Shown here: positions 11,915 through 23,672 of the stretch, piece after piece
How positions within the stretch are numbered: position 1 is the first letter of the stretch
Layout: each line of letters begins with the position of its first letter
From: Populus alba
Lineage: Eukaryota; Streptophyta; Magnoliopsida; Malpighiales; Salicaceae
Reading direction: 5' to 3'
NCBI RefSeq assembly: GCF_005239225.2
Contig: NC_133287.1
Coordinates: forward strand, 8,723,493 to 8,787,492
Length of the DNA: 64,000 nt
Notes under the pieces: model-generated
What the model saw: only the letters and a program-made list of their open reading frames with translations
What the model was told of the DNA's origin: nothing
Databases searched by the model: none
Program-made: the position numbers and the translations under genes

Positions 11915-12403
11915 TTTCATCAATTAGTTTCACTAAACTAAATATATTTGAGGAGGTGATCGATATATGTGTTACTACTGGGTATGTTTTTCTGTGCTTT
12001 TTTTGCTAAGCATTCTCTTGTACTAAATCTTATTATAAATATCCGTCTCTTGTATGGAATCATATTATTAATAAATCACGTTAGTTACCAAAAAAAACTA
12101 TATCTATCTATGTTTTTAGTTTTAGTTTTATTTTTGTTTCCATGAATGAAAACTTTCTGATATTACCTGCGTGCCATGTCCAAGACCTATTAATTTGTGG
12201 TATGTTTTTCTGTGTTCTTGTTGCTATAGTATTTGGAAAGCTATCCTTAATTATACAATATATGTTAATTGTCACTATCGCAAGTACATGTAACAGTGTC
12301 CAGTTTGGTGACTATTAAAGCCACTCGAGAGAGAGTTAAAAAATAATGAAAATGTGAGGAGGTAAATCTCATGGGAGCCATATATTTTAAGGTATAGTGT
12401 GAC
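11915..12403. other. 3' flank of the BAHD gene
   Basis: AT-rich sequence with several aataaa-like signals, for example near 12067. No other gene seen before the transposon at 12404. Confidence 0.5.
12396..12403. repeat. 8-bp hAT target-site duplication, left
   Basis: AGTGTGAC, identical to the copy at 16217-16224 on the other side of the element. Confidence 0.88.
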
Positions 12404-13805
12404 CAGGGGTGGAAGGAAAGGGGGCAAGCAGGGGCCCGGACCCCCTCAACATATTTTAATTTTTTTCCATTACCCAGAGGTTAAGGTGGCCCTATTACAG
12501 TGATTTTACTTTTGATTTCTAATTTACTCTCTTATTACAATGACTTTGCTTTTAATTTTCAATTTGCACTTTGACATACGTTGAAATAAAAAAAAATATA
12601 AAGACACTTGAAATTAAAAACAGAGCCACGTAGCTATCAATTTATCCCAATATAAATCCCGCGGCCGATCAAACAGAGAAATAAAAACACAAATTGTGAG
12701 CAAAATTTTTCTATAAAAATATTGAAGCGGAGCCATTAATTAATTTATCCTTCGTCAAACAAAACAAGATAATTTAAATTTAAAATCTATTTTTGTTTTG
12801 TTTTGAGATGTTTGTTAATAATTTGATGAGGTTTTTTTATATAATTCTATCATTTTTACTCATTTTTTCCCTCAAATCTGCTAGTTCTACCCTCTTTTTT
12901 TTTTTTTTTTTAATTCTTGTTATAGAGATTTTTTTCTAATTAATTAGATATATTTTATTGGTTTGTTTTGATTATGTATGGATTTTTTTTATGTTTTGTT
13001 TTTAGCAAAGCCATCAAAATTGTTGTAACCCATTTTTGGGTCCCCACAAAAAATAAATAAAATAAATAGCCAAAAGAGGCTAGAAAAATAATGGAAGGCA
13101 GAAGCACTCAGAAAATGGTTAGAAAATTGGTCAAGGAGTATAAAGATACAAAAATTGGATTTTTGACAGTATTTTCTTGAAGGATGAGAGCCCTATTGAG
13201 AAGGAAAATTTAAATTTTGAGGAGAAGCCCAAATCTGGATGTTTATGGACTTAATTGGATTTTAAAGGATTTGATTGCAAGAAAAAATTGATTTTTAAGT
13301 CAATTTGGGCTTTAATTAGAAGAAATTAAAGTTCTGGGGCCAAATTATGATTTTTAGGAATTTATTAAGTCAAATCAGGGGCTTAATTGCATAAATATTG
13401 AAGTTTAAGGGCCAATTAGGGACTTAATTGAGAAAATCCGAAACCAGGGACCAATTTGGAAAATGTGCCTTAATTTACTGTTCACTTTCTTCCTCAAAAC
13501 GCTGCCTGAGTGGCTGCTTTCCAGGCGAGTTTTCCGGCTCGTGTGGCCTCCAAATCCGACAAACCTTACACCAACATGTTCACATGCAACCCCTTTATCC
13601 CGGAGAATGGTCCGGTCGGGTCGAAAAAGTTAGAAATGGCTCCGTTGAGTGGCTCGAAGTGGCCACCTCGGGCAGTTCACAGCCTTGAGCTGCCAAATTT
13701 GGCAGCTCGAGGTGCACACTTTGAGCCAACGATTGAGATGCTTCCCAGCTGAATCAAGGGCTGAAATTTTTCCCCAACGTATACAAGATTGCCCTCTTCC
13801 ACTTC

Positions 13806-13816
13806 CTATAAATAAA
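13806..13816 (+). promoter_or_regulatory. TATA box of the solo LTR
   Basis: CTATAAATAAA sits about 0.8 kb into the LTR, just upstream of the GC-rich, CA-rich stretch expected for the transcribed R region. A start near 13835-13845 is inferred. Confidence 0.55.
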
Positions 13817-14564
13817 ATCTCTTTTGAAGACCTATGGGGGGAGAAAAGAACACACAAAGTCGGACGAAAATCAGCCATTACTGCCCAGTTTTCCTGCAAC
13901 CAGCCTCTTTTTCTCTTTCCCTCTCCGCCGTTGGCCCTCATCAACCACCACCATCATCACTCGTTTTCTCACCGACATCTCCAACTCAAGAAGCCACTAA
14001 AACGTCACACACGGTGGTTGCATCATCTTCTCCCCAGACGTAGCAGCACCATTGAAGAAAAGGCAGCAACCCGCGCCTCTGCTGCGAGAAGAAGAAGAAC
14101 AAAGCCATCACCGCCAGCTACCACTATCTTCCTAGGCGACAACAGCACAGTTGGGAGCAGAAGGAGAAAAGGGAAGCAGAGGAGAACATAGCTGAAGAGG
14201 AACGCAGAGAAGAAAAGGAAGAAGGGTTGAACACCGCACTCCACAGTCACCGACCACCGTCCAAGTCACTCCCCGGCCACCACTACCAGCGCCTCCACAA
14301 AGCTGCCATAGAGAGGGAAGAACATTGCTGACTGAGGGAAACCAAGAGAAGAAGCAACGCCTCTGTAAAGGGGAAGAAGAAGAGAAAACAGCTGCTGTCA
14401 TCGAGCTTCCCAACCACTGCCACCGTCAGAACCATCGTGAGCCCCCATTGGCTTCCTGTCCACCGCCACCAGCATCACTGGGAGTGTTCGCCATCGTCTT
14501 CAACATCATTTCTGCCACCAGGTTTGCACCCCCTTCGTCGCTGTGCATGCACCATTTCCTTGCA

Positions 14565-14700
14565 TTTCACTGTTGAAGTGAAATATAATTCACTTGAACA
14601 GGGAAATGTTAATTCACTGTTCACATCACATATAATTCACGTGAACAGTGAAATGCTATTTCACTGTTCACATCATATTTATTTCACTGTTCACATGAGG
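14565..14700. repeat. Repeated and inverted TTCACTGTTCACAT motif in the LTR
   Basis: The motif ttcactgttcac and its inverse gtgaacagtgaa alternate several times over about 130 bp, for example near 14610-14700, allowing several hairpins. It lies inside the solo LTR, downstream of its TATA box. Confidence 0.75.
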
Positions 14701-15900
14701 CCTGCTGGGTTCAGCCCAGCCATGTGGGCCCCGCTGGGTCAGCCCTAAAAAAAAATAAAAAAATAAAAATTCTTCAAAAAAATTATTTCAAAGAATTTGT
14801 GATTTTTCTGTAATTTTATTATTGTATTTTGGGTCAATACCGGTTTGTATTTTTATATTGTAAAGATACAAATTCGGTATTAAAATACCCGGTTTTCGTC
14901 AAAAAAATGTTTACTAAAAAAAAAATGTTTTGTTTTCATGCATACGGCCAATACACTAACATGTTTTGAATGTTCTTTTTATATAAAAAAAAAATATTGG
15001 AAGTTTTGAAAATGTGTTTTCACATGGATTTCTTAAACACAAATCATTTTCTTGCATTTGTGGATTTTACAACCTGTTTGTAAAACTCCAAAGGGTATTG
15101 GCCAATATTCCAAAAACTATAAAAATCTTATTTTGGGAGGAGAAGTTGTGGTTATTGTTCACCGCTAATGTTTGGATGAAGAAATCCTTAAAAGGACGAA
15201 CATCCAAAATATTATCAGGAGTAATAAATCAACGCACATGTTTGAAAGAAGCTTTGGTTGCGATCGAGAACATTTCAAAATTTTAATTTTTTTTCTCCAC
15301 GGTTTACGAGTCGTGAAAAGTATAAAATTGTTTTTTATGTAACTGTGAAATTTTCTTTGTTTTTTTTTTCTTCTTTTCCTTGCGATTTACTAGTCACCGA
15401 CTTTTGAAATACTAAAAACACCATGGAATCTCCTTAGATTTCTATCCAAAATAAATTGACGGGTTTAGAAGACACCAACACCATAGACTATGGAGCAAAC
15501 CAAACACCAAGCAGCTTACCTTAGGTAGGGCGTATTAGGGGTGCTAGTACCTTCCCTTTACGCAACCAGTCCCTTGCCTTAGAATCTCTGAAAGACCAGT
15601 TAGGGTTCCTAGTGACCAAATACTAGGTGGCGACTCCAAAGAACCAAATCCTTAGAACACAACGAAAATCGCCAGCCGATGTCGTGCCCTTATAAATTTT
15701 TTGAGGGGGTGTGACAAAAATTATTAATTTTTTCTTACGATAAATGTTTTTATTTTAGGTTAAACCATGAACAAAATAATAAGAATTGATTTTTTTTAAA
15801 AAAAAGAAAAAATATTGATAACTCACAACCTTGTGAACCAACTCCAATGTGTAATGTTGAAGTTATGATTATGCAGCCCTAATGTGCTTCAATTTACAAA

Positions 15901-16140
15901 GAATTTGCGTTGATTAGTGAGCAACCTCTTACTAGAATCGACATTGCTCATTTAATTAGAGATCCAAGTAATCGTTCTTAAATTTGGGAATACCCGGTTA
16001 ATCAACAAGATGAAATTCAAAGGGCATATATTAATCTGGGGCCATATCAATCTTTGATGTCTGAATATCTGTTGATTGGTAAAAAACATCCTCGTCAATT
16101 TCAGTCTTATTAGTTTAAAAGTTATTCATGGCTTGAAAAT
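15901..16140 (+). pseudogene. hAT transposase fragment (zf-TTF/ZMYM1-like), broken
   Basis: The frame from 15901 reads as the N-terminal part of the hAT transposase group often annotated as TTF-type or zinc finger MYM-type protein 1-like, including a readable IWEYPVNQQDEIQRAY stretch and a nearby HPRQFQSY. It has in-frame stops at 15979-15981 and 16111-16113 and no downstream catalytic part. It is therefore dead and fits the hAT ends and target duplication around it. The family match is from memory of typical sequences. Confidence 0.7.
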
Positions 16141-16216
16141 TTAAAGAAAAAAAAGTATTATATCTTACTATATTAATTTTGGCCCCCTCAGGAATATAAT
16201 GCTACCTCCGCCACTG

Positions 16217-16224
16217 AGTGTGAC
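16217..16224. repeat. 8-bp hAT target-site duplication, right
   Basis: AGTGTGAC, identical to the copy at 12396-12403. Confidence 0.88.
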
Positions 16225-17640
16225 GTGTTTCGTTGTGGATCGGTTGTATTAAAATTCTTATGAATGTAAATGAAAAAATATACAAGTATTGTTTATTTCA
16301 AATTTATATATATATAAAAGACTTGTTAACACATGTTTTCTAAAAAAATTAATTATAAATTCAAAATTTTATGTGTCCATTTATATTTTTTAAAAAAATT
16401 ACATATTAATATTAAAAAATAACTAAGTCGTAAAACTGAAAAATAAATGTATATTAAAATATTTCATCTAGGTGTTGCAGGGAGCTTTTTATTATTTTTA
16501 TTTAATTCCATAGCAATAATATTTGTCATAAGAGAGTAATAGCTTAAGTTTTATTGAAACAAACTAATTTTCTAGTATAATTCATCATTATTTTTATTAA
16601 TATTGCTAATTCTAGAAAAAAAAATCTTTGTTATGTTTATTTCATTTAATAAAAAAAAAATAAAGTAAATCATAACAAATAGTCAAAAAAATTGAATGAT
16701 TCAAAATAAAAATTAAAAAAATCTCTCAAATTAAAACCTCTTTGTTTAATTAATTATGCATGATATCAATTATAACATTCTCAAATTCAAAACTAGATTT
16801 AAATTGATTATTAGCAATTTATTTATAAACCATAGGAAACTATTTTTTTCTTTTGCTCACAACTTTAGTGAGTTACATTATAAATAAATCTCATAAGTTT
16901 TTGCTAATTAAAATCCAACAAAGTTTCCCCTATATTTTGAACATACCAAGTTATAGATACTCATACTTTCAATCATAATCATCAGGTATTCTCACATTTC
17001 ATTATTGATCCAACCATCATGTATCACATCAATTCGAGACCAACCATACTCTCTAAATTACTTTATGCACAAACATATATTTAATCAACCATATGACCTA
17101 AACATTTAAAATGATATAAAGTATAAACAACTACTAACCTATAATTCAATTAATAATATGCAAACTCAAAAGTAAATATACATACATCAAATTGTCATCT
17201 TACATCAAATCCATAGTAATATACCTCTAAATATAATTTTAATTAACAATCCTTTAATTATTACAATACCCATAATAAAGTTATTTATTTTACATGTCTC
17301 ACACATTGTTCTACTTTCATACTCATTCACAAAAATCTACAAATCTATACTATTATATTAATTTATCATCAACAAGAAAGATCATAACCCTACACCTTAT
17401 TAGTCTTATATGACTAGTGATGAACTTGCAATTTAAAATATAAAAATTTAATTACTATTTTAATCATGAAGCTTATTATTCATATATCATTTTTAATACT
17501 ACATTTAACACAAACATTACAATTCAATTCATTAAACTATCATTCATAAATTTAACTCAATAACACTAATTTTAACATTTCAATAGCAATCATGTATGAT
17601 TGACACATAACTTCAACAACTCTTTTAATCATTATCATTA
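16225..17640. repeat. AT-rich repeat DNA including dispersed repeat copy B
   Basis: Positions 16350-16735 resemble 6585-6905 over several hundred bases. From about 16740 to 17640 the plus strand is G-poor, like 3420-5990. No gene seen. Confidence 0.45.
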
Positions 17641-17960
17641 TGTATTATGCCTTCGTCCCTTTCTCTAGCTTTTTCTTCGTCTGGTGTGTTTGGTGTGTTG
17701 AGCCTGTGCTCTGGTGAGAGGGGAAATTGGAATCCCCTTGCCGGAGTTCAGAAGGAAGGCCAGCAATCTCTCTGGCTTGTTTTCGCGTTTTTTTCTTCTT
17801 CTATCCTCTCTTGGTTTTTCACCAGTTTTTCCTCCGGTCTCCCCCCTTTTTCATGGCCTTGCGTTCATGCCTTTGTAACGGCAGGCATCGTGGGGCAGCT
17901 TGCAGGCGTCTGTTGATTTGCTGTCATTTCTCCTTCCAGTTGAACCGGTGTGAATGAAGA
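17641..17960 (+). other. Isolated GC-rich island, unassigned
   Basis: About 310 bp with much higher GC than its flanks, pyrimidine-rich and open in two plus-strand frames. The translations are low-complexity Ser/Phe-rich and match nothing I know. It may be a leader or LTR piece of a transposon or a fragment of a lost gene. No intron signals or partner exons were found. Confidence 0.35.
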
Positions 17961-19371
17961 AGATGGCGAATATAAAAAATTAAAAAAAAAACAAAATAAA
18001 TGAATAAACAAATAATTTGAGAATTGGGTTTACACAGCTAGATTGTCAAAAGCTTCCAATAGGTTAACAGGTTCTTCTAGATCTATTTATAGTATTCTAG
18101 TAAATGACTTTGAATTGGCTGGCTTGTTATCAATGGGTTAATGAAAGAGGCGCATAAAAATGACAGATAAAAGATTCAGAGAGCATATACGTAGGAGCTT
18201 TAGTGAGTGGGGGTTAAAAATCGAAAAGGTTAGATAAACTCTTATTGCTATTATGGAATTTGTAGTTCAAAGTCTTTTTATTATTGGATATTTTTATTGT
18301 ATTAAAGTATTATTTTTAAATATTTATGATTAATGTTATATTAAGATTGAATATTAATATTAATTAGAGTTGTTAAGATTGGTACATATTATATTTCTTT
18401 TTTTATGAAAAAAAAAAACATTTACTCTTATAAACTGTAATACAAGAAATACCTAAAACTAATACAAAGATATTTGTTGAATAAGATATACATTGAAGTG
18501 ACCCATAAGATAATTCTATATAGAGAAATCACTTGTCTTTATGGAAAGGCTCACGTGATAGTTATACAAGTAATCATTAGACTTGATATCACCAAGTTGT
18601 CTTATATAGAAAGTGTTATATTTTAATCATAATCATGTATTATCCTAATCAAGGATAACAAACAGGCAAATATTTAGTATAATATAAACTATATGAAGGT
18701 ATTTGAGTAATTAAGAGAAAATTCATCATCCTAAATAAATTAGAAAAATATTTCATTTATTTTCAAATAGTATTGATTGTGAAGTCCTTGACCAAAGTGA
18801 AATGAGATTTAAAAAGAGTTTCAAATCTTATTCAAAGAATCGATAACTATAGTGCTGAGAACTAAAATGATTTAACAAAACAAACATACTCTATGCTATA
18901 ATGTCTAAATCGAAATATTCTTGATAAAAGGATAATAATTACACTAATAAACTGGTCACTGAATAGTTGAATCAAATCACTTATGAATTTTCTAATATTT
19001 AAGGATCATAATAAATTATAATTAATCTTTAAATATAAATTAATTAATTGTTAAATTAATAATAAATCAAATGAGTTTTGTCGTGAAGAAGAAAATAGAA
19101 TTATTTAAATCCTAATAAAACCACCTTCAGATCGTGTCAAGCTAAGAAAATATTTATAATTGATGCATCATAAACTTTATCTCTTTAATTTTAATTCTTT
19201 CATGTAATCGTAGGAGGCACCATTCAAAAATTATTTGGTGATTGCTTGAAAGGCTTCTACCATTTCTGTCTTTTGTGTGGACCTCAGAGTCAACCTCACC
19301 GCGTGAAAGAGTAGGGCTGGGCTCATGGTTGTATTTATCTTTCGGTGGCTCCTAGGGCCCTTTTTATCTTA
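17961..19371. other. AT-rich intergenic DNA
   Basis: No gene seen. It contains the left copy of a direct repeat at 19083-19229 that recurs at 21470-21613. Confidence 0.5.
19083..19229. repeat. Direct repeat of about 147 bp, left copy
   Basis: From gaagaagaaaatagaatta to aggaggcaccattcaaaa it matches 21470-21613 with few changes, including the pieces ttatttaaatcctaataaaa and catcataaactttatct. Confidence 0.85.
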
Positions 19372-20826
19372 GGCTTCGTTTGTTTGCAGGAAAGTTATTT
19401 CTTTTGGGAAAGTGAATTCTGGGAAAAGCGAATTCCTGAAAAGTAAATTCCGGGAAAGTATTTTCTGATGTTTGGCAGTATTATGAAAAATGAACTGGAA
19501 AACACTTTCCAGTGTTTGTTTATGTTATAGAAAATGAACTAAAAAATAATTTATTAATGAATTAATTTTTTTTCAAGTTTATCTAATATATATATATAAT
19601 ATTTAATCACTTACAATAAAAAAATAAAATCTAAAAAGTATAATGATAAAAAAAATTTATTATATCCTATATTCATACATAGCTTATTTTATAAAATATA
19701 ACTATATATGTCATATCATATTATAGAGAAATAAGCTTGTGAAATATTTTTTAAGTAAAACCTATTAATATATTTTTTTTCAATTTTAAAAGCTTAAAAT
19801 AAGGTTTTTTTTTTCATATGAAGAAAGCCAAATTAGTTTATATTAAGAGTTATATATTTGGGTTTTTTTTTTTGGTATGAAGTATTTTTTAAAAGATAAA
19901 TAGATACAAAAATATTTTGATGGGTATTTTGGATAAATATTTTTTTTACGGGTAAAGGCAATTATCCCTTTAATATCCACTGTAATTTAGCTTCCCATTT
20001 TCAATTGCTATTACTGTCAAAATATTCAATTGTAGTTATTAATTCCAATTCTTTTAGCATAGACAATCTCTCTATTTAATTATTTAGACCTTCAAAACTC
20101 AAACATTTCCCCTCTCATTCGGTTTCCCCTCCCTCATTTCCCCTTTCATTCCTCTTTCATTTCCCCTCATTCCACTGTCATTCATAGTTTCCCCTCATTT
20201 CCCCTCTCATTCCCCAGTTCATTCGGTTTCCCCTCATTCCCCTCTCATTCCACTGTCAATCGATTTCCCCTCATTCCCCTCATTCAGTTTCTCAAATTCC
20301 CCTGTCATTCCCCTAGGTTTCCCCTTATTCGATTTCCCCTCTTGCATACCCAGTTCTCTCACGGCTGTTTTTTTTGGGTTGTTCTCTCTCAGCTCTCTTT
20401 CTCTTCCCCTCAAGGATCTGGTCCTCCAGTTCTCTTCCCTCTCCCCCCCCCCGACAGTTTTCCCTCCTGTTTGCGTCTCTGTCTTTGTTCTCTTTGTTCG
20501 GGAAACAAGGTAGGAAGCTACCGAATGTGCAAGAAAAATTGTGTTTTTTCTGGCTTGCTTGCTTGTGATAAATTTGATTGTTTTTCTCTTGAACTTCTTT
20601 GCTTTTCAATTGTTTTCGAACACAGAGAGGGGAAGATGTGTTTTATCAATAAAGGAAAGTGTTTTTCTTTTGACAAGGAAAGGAAAACACTTTCCTGCGG
20701 ATAAAAGCAATTTATTTGTTGACCGGAATTAACTTTCCTTTGACTAACTTTCCGGATGGTTGCCAAACATTGAAAAATGAGGAAACTGAATTCCTGGAAT
20801 TCAGTTTCCTTGAAACAAACAAGGCC
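19372..20826. mobile_element. Harbinger-like non-autonomous DNA transposon 1
   Basis: The ends are inverted: GGCTTCGTTTGTTTGCAGGA on the left and, inverted, GGCCTTGTTTGTTTCAAGGA on the right. TTA occurs immediately before and after (19369-19371 and 20827-20829), the duplication used by PIF/Harbinger elements. Subterminal gaattcc and ggaaag words recur at both ends. The inside has no transposase but carries a pyrimidine-rich ATTCCCCTC array. A related arrangement is found at 36140-37019. Confidence 0.72.
20101..20345. repeat. ATTCCCCTC-type minisatellite
   Basis: Many variants of cattcccctc and gtttcccctc follow each other for about 245 bp, all inside the Harbinger-like element. Confidence 0.85.
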
Positions 20827-20845
20827 TTAAAGAAACGTATGGCTC

Positions 20846-20848
<3 letters not shown>

Positions 20849-20897
<49 letters not shown>
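20849..20897. repeat. (AT)n microsatellite
   Basis: TA array of about 49 bp just outside the Harbinger-like element. Confidence 0.95.
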
Positions 20898-20900
<3 letters not shown>

Positions 20901-21109
20901 GTAATAATCTATTTTTTCTTACTAATTAATTGCTTCATATTTATGCTAGTTACTAAAGATATAAAAAAAATTATGATTCAAATGGTACATTAATATTTAG
21001 AAAAATGTTATTCGCTTTTACGTAGATTTACGTATTTCACTGTAAAGAAATTAGTTTATATTTTCATGGTTTAGCTAATTGATCTATAATTATGATATAA
21101 TTTAGGGGT

Positions 21110-21440
21110 AATTATTTTCAGTTTGATTCAGTTTTTATAAAAAAAAATGACCAAACCAATTTTTTTAAAAAAAAAAAAACCAATCTGATTTTTTTGACAA
21201 AAACCGGTTTGACTCGGTTTTTTTCGATTTGGCTTGGTTTTTTCCGGTTTGGCTAGGTTTTTTTCTGGTTTTTTCTGTTTGGGTTCAATTCGGTTTTTTC
21301 GGTTTCAAGCTTATAAACCAAAACCAAAACCAAACCGATCAGTTTTTTTAAAGTTTTAACTGATTTGATTGAGTTTTTTGTTTACGGTTTGGTTTTTTCA
21401 GTTATTTTTTTTTATTTTCTTGATTTAATTGGTTTTTCAA
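21110..21440. repeat. CGGTTT-rich cryptic repeat
   Basis: Many variants of cggtttggttttttc lie in tandem, interrupted by one short stretch in the opposite orientation (aaccaaaaccaaaccga, about 21315-21340). No gene is present. Confidence 0.75.
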
Positions 21441-21469
21441 TTTTTTTCTCACCTCTTCTTATTGTCTTG

Positions 21470-21613
21470 GTGAAGAAAATAGTATTATTTAAATCCTAAT
21501 AAAAACCACCTTCAAATCGTGTCAAACTTAGAAAATATTTATACTTGATCATCATAAACTTTATCTTTTTAATTTTAATTCTTTCAAGTGATCGTAGGAG
21601 GCACCATTCAAAA
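21470..21613. repeat. Direct repeat of about 147 bp, right copy
   Basis: Close match to 19083-19229 in the same orientation. The two copies bracket a 2.2-kb interval holding a Harbinger-like element. Confidence 0.85.
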
Positions 21614-21764
21614 TCCATGGATTATTCAATTTTGGTTTATATAATTATTTCTAAGGGAATTAATTGAGTTGTTTACTTTGGAATACTGGCAAGTATTACT
21701 TTATTCTTAGTGTACTTACAACAAAATTATTTTCTGCATTAAATCTTTGGCAAATATAAAAAGT

Positions 21765-21950
21765 GTTTGAAAGTGAAATTGTTTTTTTAAACTAATTTTT
21801 ATTGGAAAATATATTAAAATAATATTTATTTTTATTTTTAAAAAAATATTTTTAACGACAACATATTAAAACGATCTAAAAATATTTAAAAAAATTTAAT
21901 TTTCAAAAAAATACTATTTAAAACACAATCCCAAACAGCAGCAAAGTATA
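21765..21950. repeat. MITE-like repeat
   Basis: It shows the shared core: ggaaaatatattaaaataat, a T/A run, then acatattaaaacgatctaaa and aaatttaattttc. The outer limits are approximate. Confidence 0.6.
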
Positions 21951-22501
21951 GACTCCAAACCAAATATTTTGTCTTGAAGTGTAGTTAAGCCAAATCTAGA
22001 TGTTAGCTGATCGAACTTCATTTTTATCCAGCTATGATTGTTTGTCTACTTATGATCTTGTTTGATTGCTCTTTAATGTAAGCAATAATAATGTGCATTG
22101 AGATGAAAATCGTTGAAAGGAGAGTGAAATTAAACCCTAAAAAGAACAAGGCAAGTGGTGAACAATCTTTCTCCTCGATCAAATATTTATGCGTGTAACA
22201 TTATGGATCTTCCGAGGTAGAGGTCATATTTTCATTAGATATTAATTAATATTTAGTTTCATTGATATAAAAATCAATTTAAAAATATCTTAATTATTAA
22301 GAAAAAAATTGTCACGGCTAACACATGCGAATTATGCATGTAGTTCTGATGCATACAGCAAAATTTCAATGGATGATATGAGCATATCTAGTGCTCTGAG
22401 ATCGAAAAACATTGATAAAGCAACCCTCTATTATCTAGTAAATTGTCTAATAACAAGAATTTAGGATCAATGAATTTAATCATCCTATGATCTCAAGTTT
22501 A

Positions 22502-22636
22502 AACCATGTAGTTACTAATATGAAACCATGTAGTTACTAATATGATGGTTATTGGAGACTTCCATAGTTATTAATTTCAGGGCCCATGAAATTAATTGAG
22601 GTACACGCAAGCTGGCCCGTGAAATTAGTTGAGGTA
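22502..22636. repeat. Two adjacent short tandem duplications
   Basis: The 22-bp phrase aaaccatgtagttactaata followed by tg occurs twice in a row at about 22501-22544. About 40 bp further on, a phrase resembling gtgaaattagttgaggtaca occurs twice at about 22585-22640. Confidence 0.85.
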
Positions 22637-22639
22637 CAC

Positions 22640-23637
22640 GGAAACTAGTCCGGACACCTATATTAATAAATAAATAAAACATAGATCAAGCTTAATTGTT
22701 AAAAAATGGATTCTTAAAATCTTTCTCGAAATTTGGTATATCAGCGATAACAATGAATCGAAACACGCTATAGATCGTCCTAATAATATCACTTCACACT
22801 TTTTTCTTATAACGCTATTAAAAATTACTTTTTAGTAGCCAACATGTTGTCTTAATCTAAATACAAAATTCTACTCTCTACTCTCTCGGCTTGTCTTTCA
22901 TCACAATGATAATCTAGTAAAGTCATAAATTTAAATTTAACAGATTTACCAACCACTAAAAGCTCAAAATTCCATTGGGCATAATTACATATAAGTTAAG
23001 TCTAGAAAAAGAATTCAGCTTTTATAGTTTTGTTTTAAAAAGAAAAGCCTAGATCTATAACTTTTTTTTACAAAGAATCCAACACCATAAAATCACCATA
23101 GGAAAAGAGTTCACTATCATAGGCTCACCCTAAAGAAAGAGCCCAAATCTAATGTCATGATCTTCTTCTAAAGAAAGAGTTCAACATCATACGCTCCTCG
23201 TAGAAGAAGAGCGTAACGACATAGACTTCTTTTAAGGGACATCAAGCTACCAAGAGTCACCCAAGCTTATCAAGCATTAGCTACTAGCCAACTAGACTTT
23301 TCACATCAAGTTACAAGATATCTCAACGAGAAATAATAAATCAAATTGTTATAACTAAATAATTAATTTATTATCTAACCACATAAATCTTATTGCTATA
23401 AGCAGCTTCAGTTTTGAAACATCTTTATAAAACATGAGACATGAGACATGAGATATGCTAGCTTAAGTTAAATAAATTTGGTACAATAGTGACGAGGGTA
23501 GGGAATGATGATATGTGAACTTGTTATTAAAAAAAGGGTTATAAAAGAACATATAATATTCCTCTTGGTGAGTGTAATCCATGACAAAGGCAAACGAGGT
23601 GTAAAGAGGAGCTTACCAACAATAAAATATTGATTAA

Positions 23638-23672
<35 letters not shown>

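Larger units (their letters stand above)
13021..15716 (+). mobile_element. Solo LTR, probably Ty3/Gypsy type
   Basis: The 2696-bp unit starts TGTTGTAACC and ends GTGTGACA, giving the TG...CA ends of an LTR, and is bounded by the exact 5-bp duplication AAAAT (13016-13020 and 15717-15721). It has an internal TATA box and a GC-rich leader-like stretch. Near its end are phrases such as ggtggcgactcc and gtaccttccctttacgcaacc, which I associate with long LTRs of plant Gypsy elements. No internal gag-pol follows, so it is the product of LTR-LTR recombination. Reading frames inside it (about 13428-14750) are LTR sequence and not host genes. Confidence 0.82.
12404..16216 (+). mobile_element. hAT transposon, deleted, with nested solo LTR
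   Basis: The left end is CAGGGGTGGA and the right end, read inverted, is CAGTGGCGGA, which matches hAT terminal repeats. The 8 bp AGTGTGAC stands immediately before the left end (12396-12403) and again immediately after the right end (16217-16224), an exact hAT-length target duplication. Without the inserted LTR the element is only about 1.1 kb. Its right half keeps a piece of a transposase-like frame with in-frame stops (see 15901-16140), so it is non-autonomous. It lies about 490 bp downstream of the acyltransferase gene. Confidence 0.88.

Noticed and set aside
13428..14750. Cluster of overlapping frames on both strands, up to 180 codons
   Set aside because: All lie inside the solo LTR, in its GC-rich transcribed part. 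None resembles a known protein and the frames overlap at random.
17647..17957. Two overlapping frames in a GC-rich island called as a gene
   Set aside because: Low-complexity Ser/Phe-rich translations in two frames; kept only as an unassigned island.
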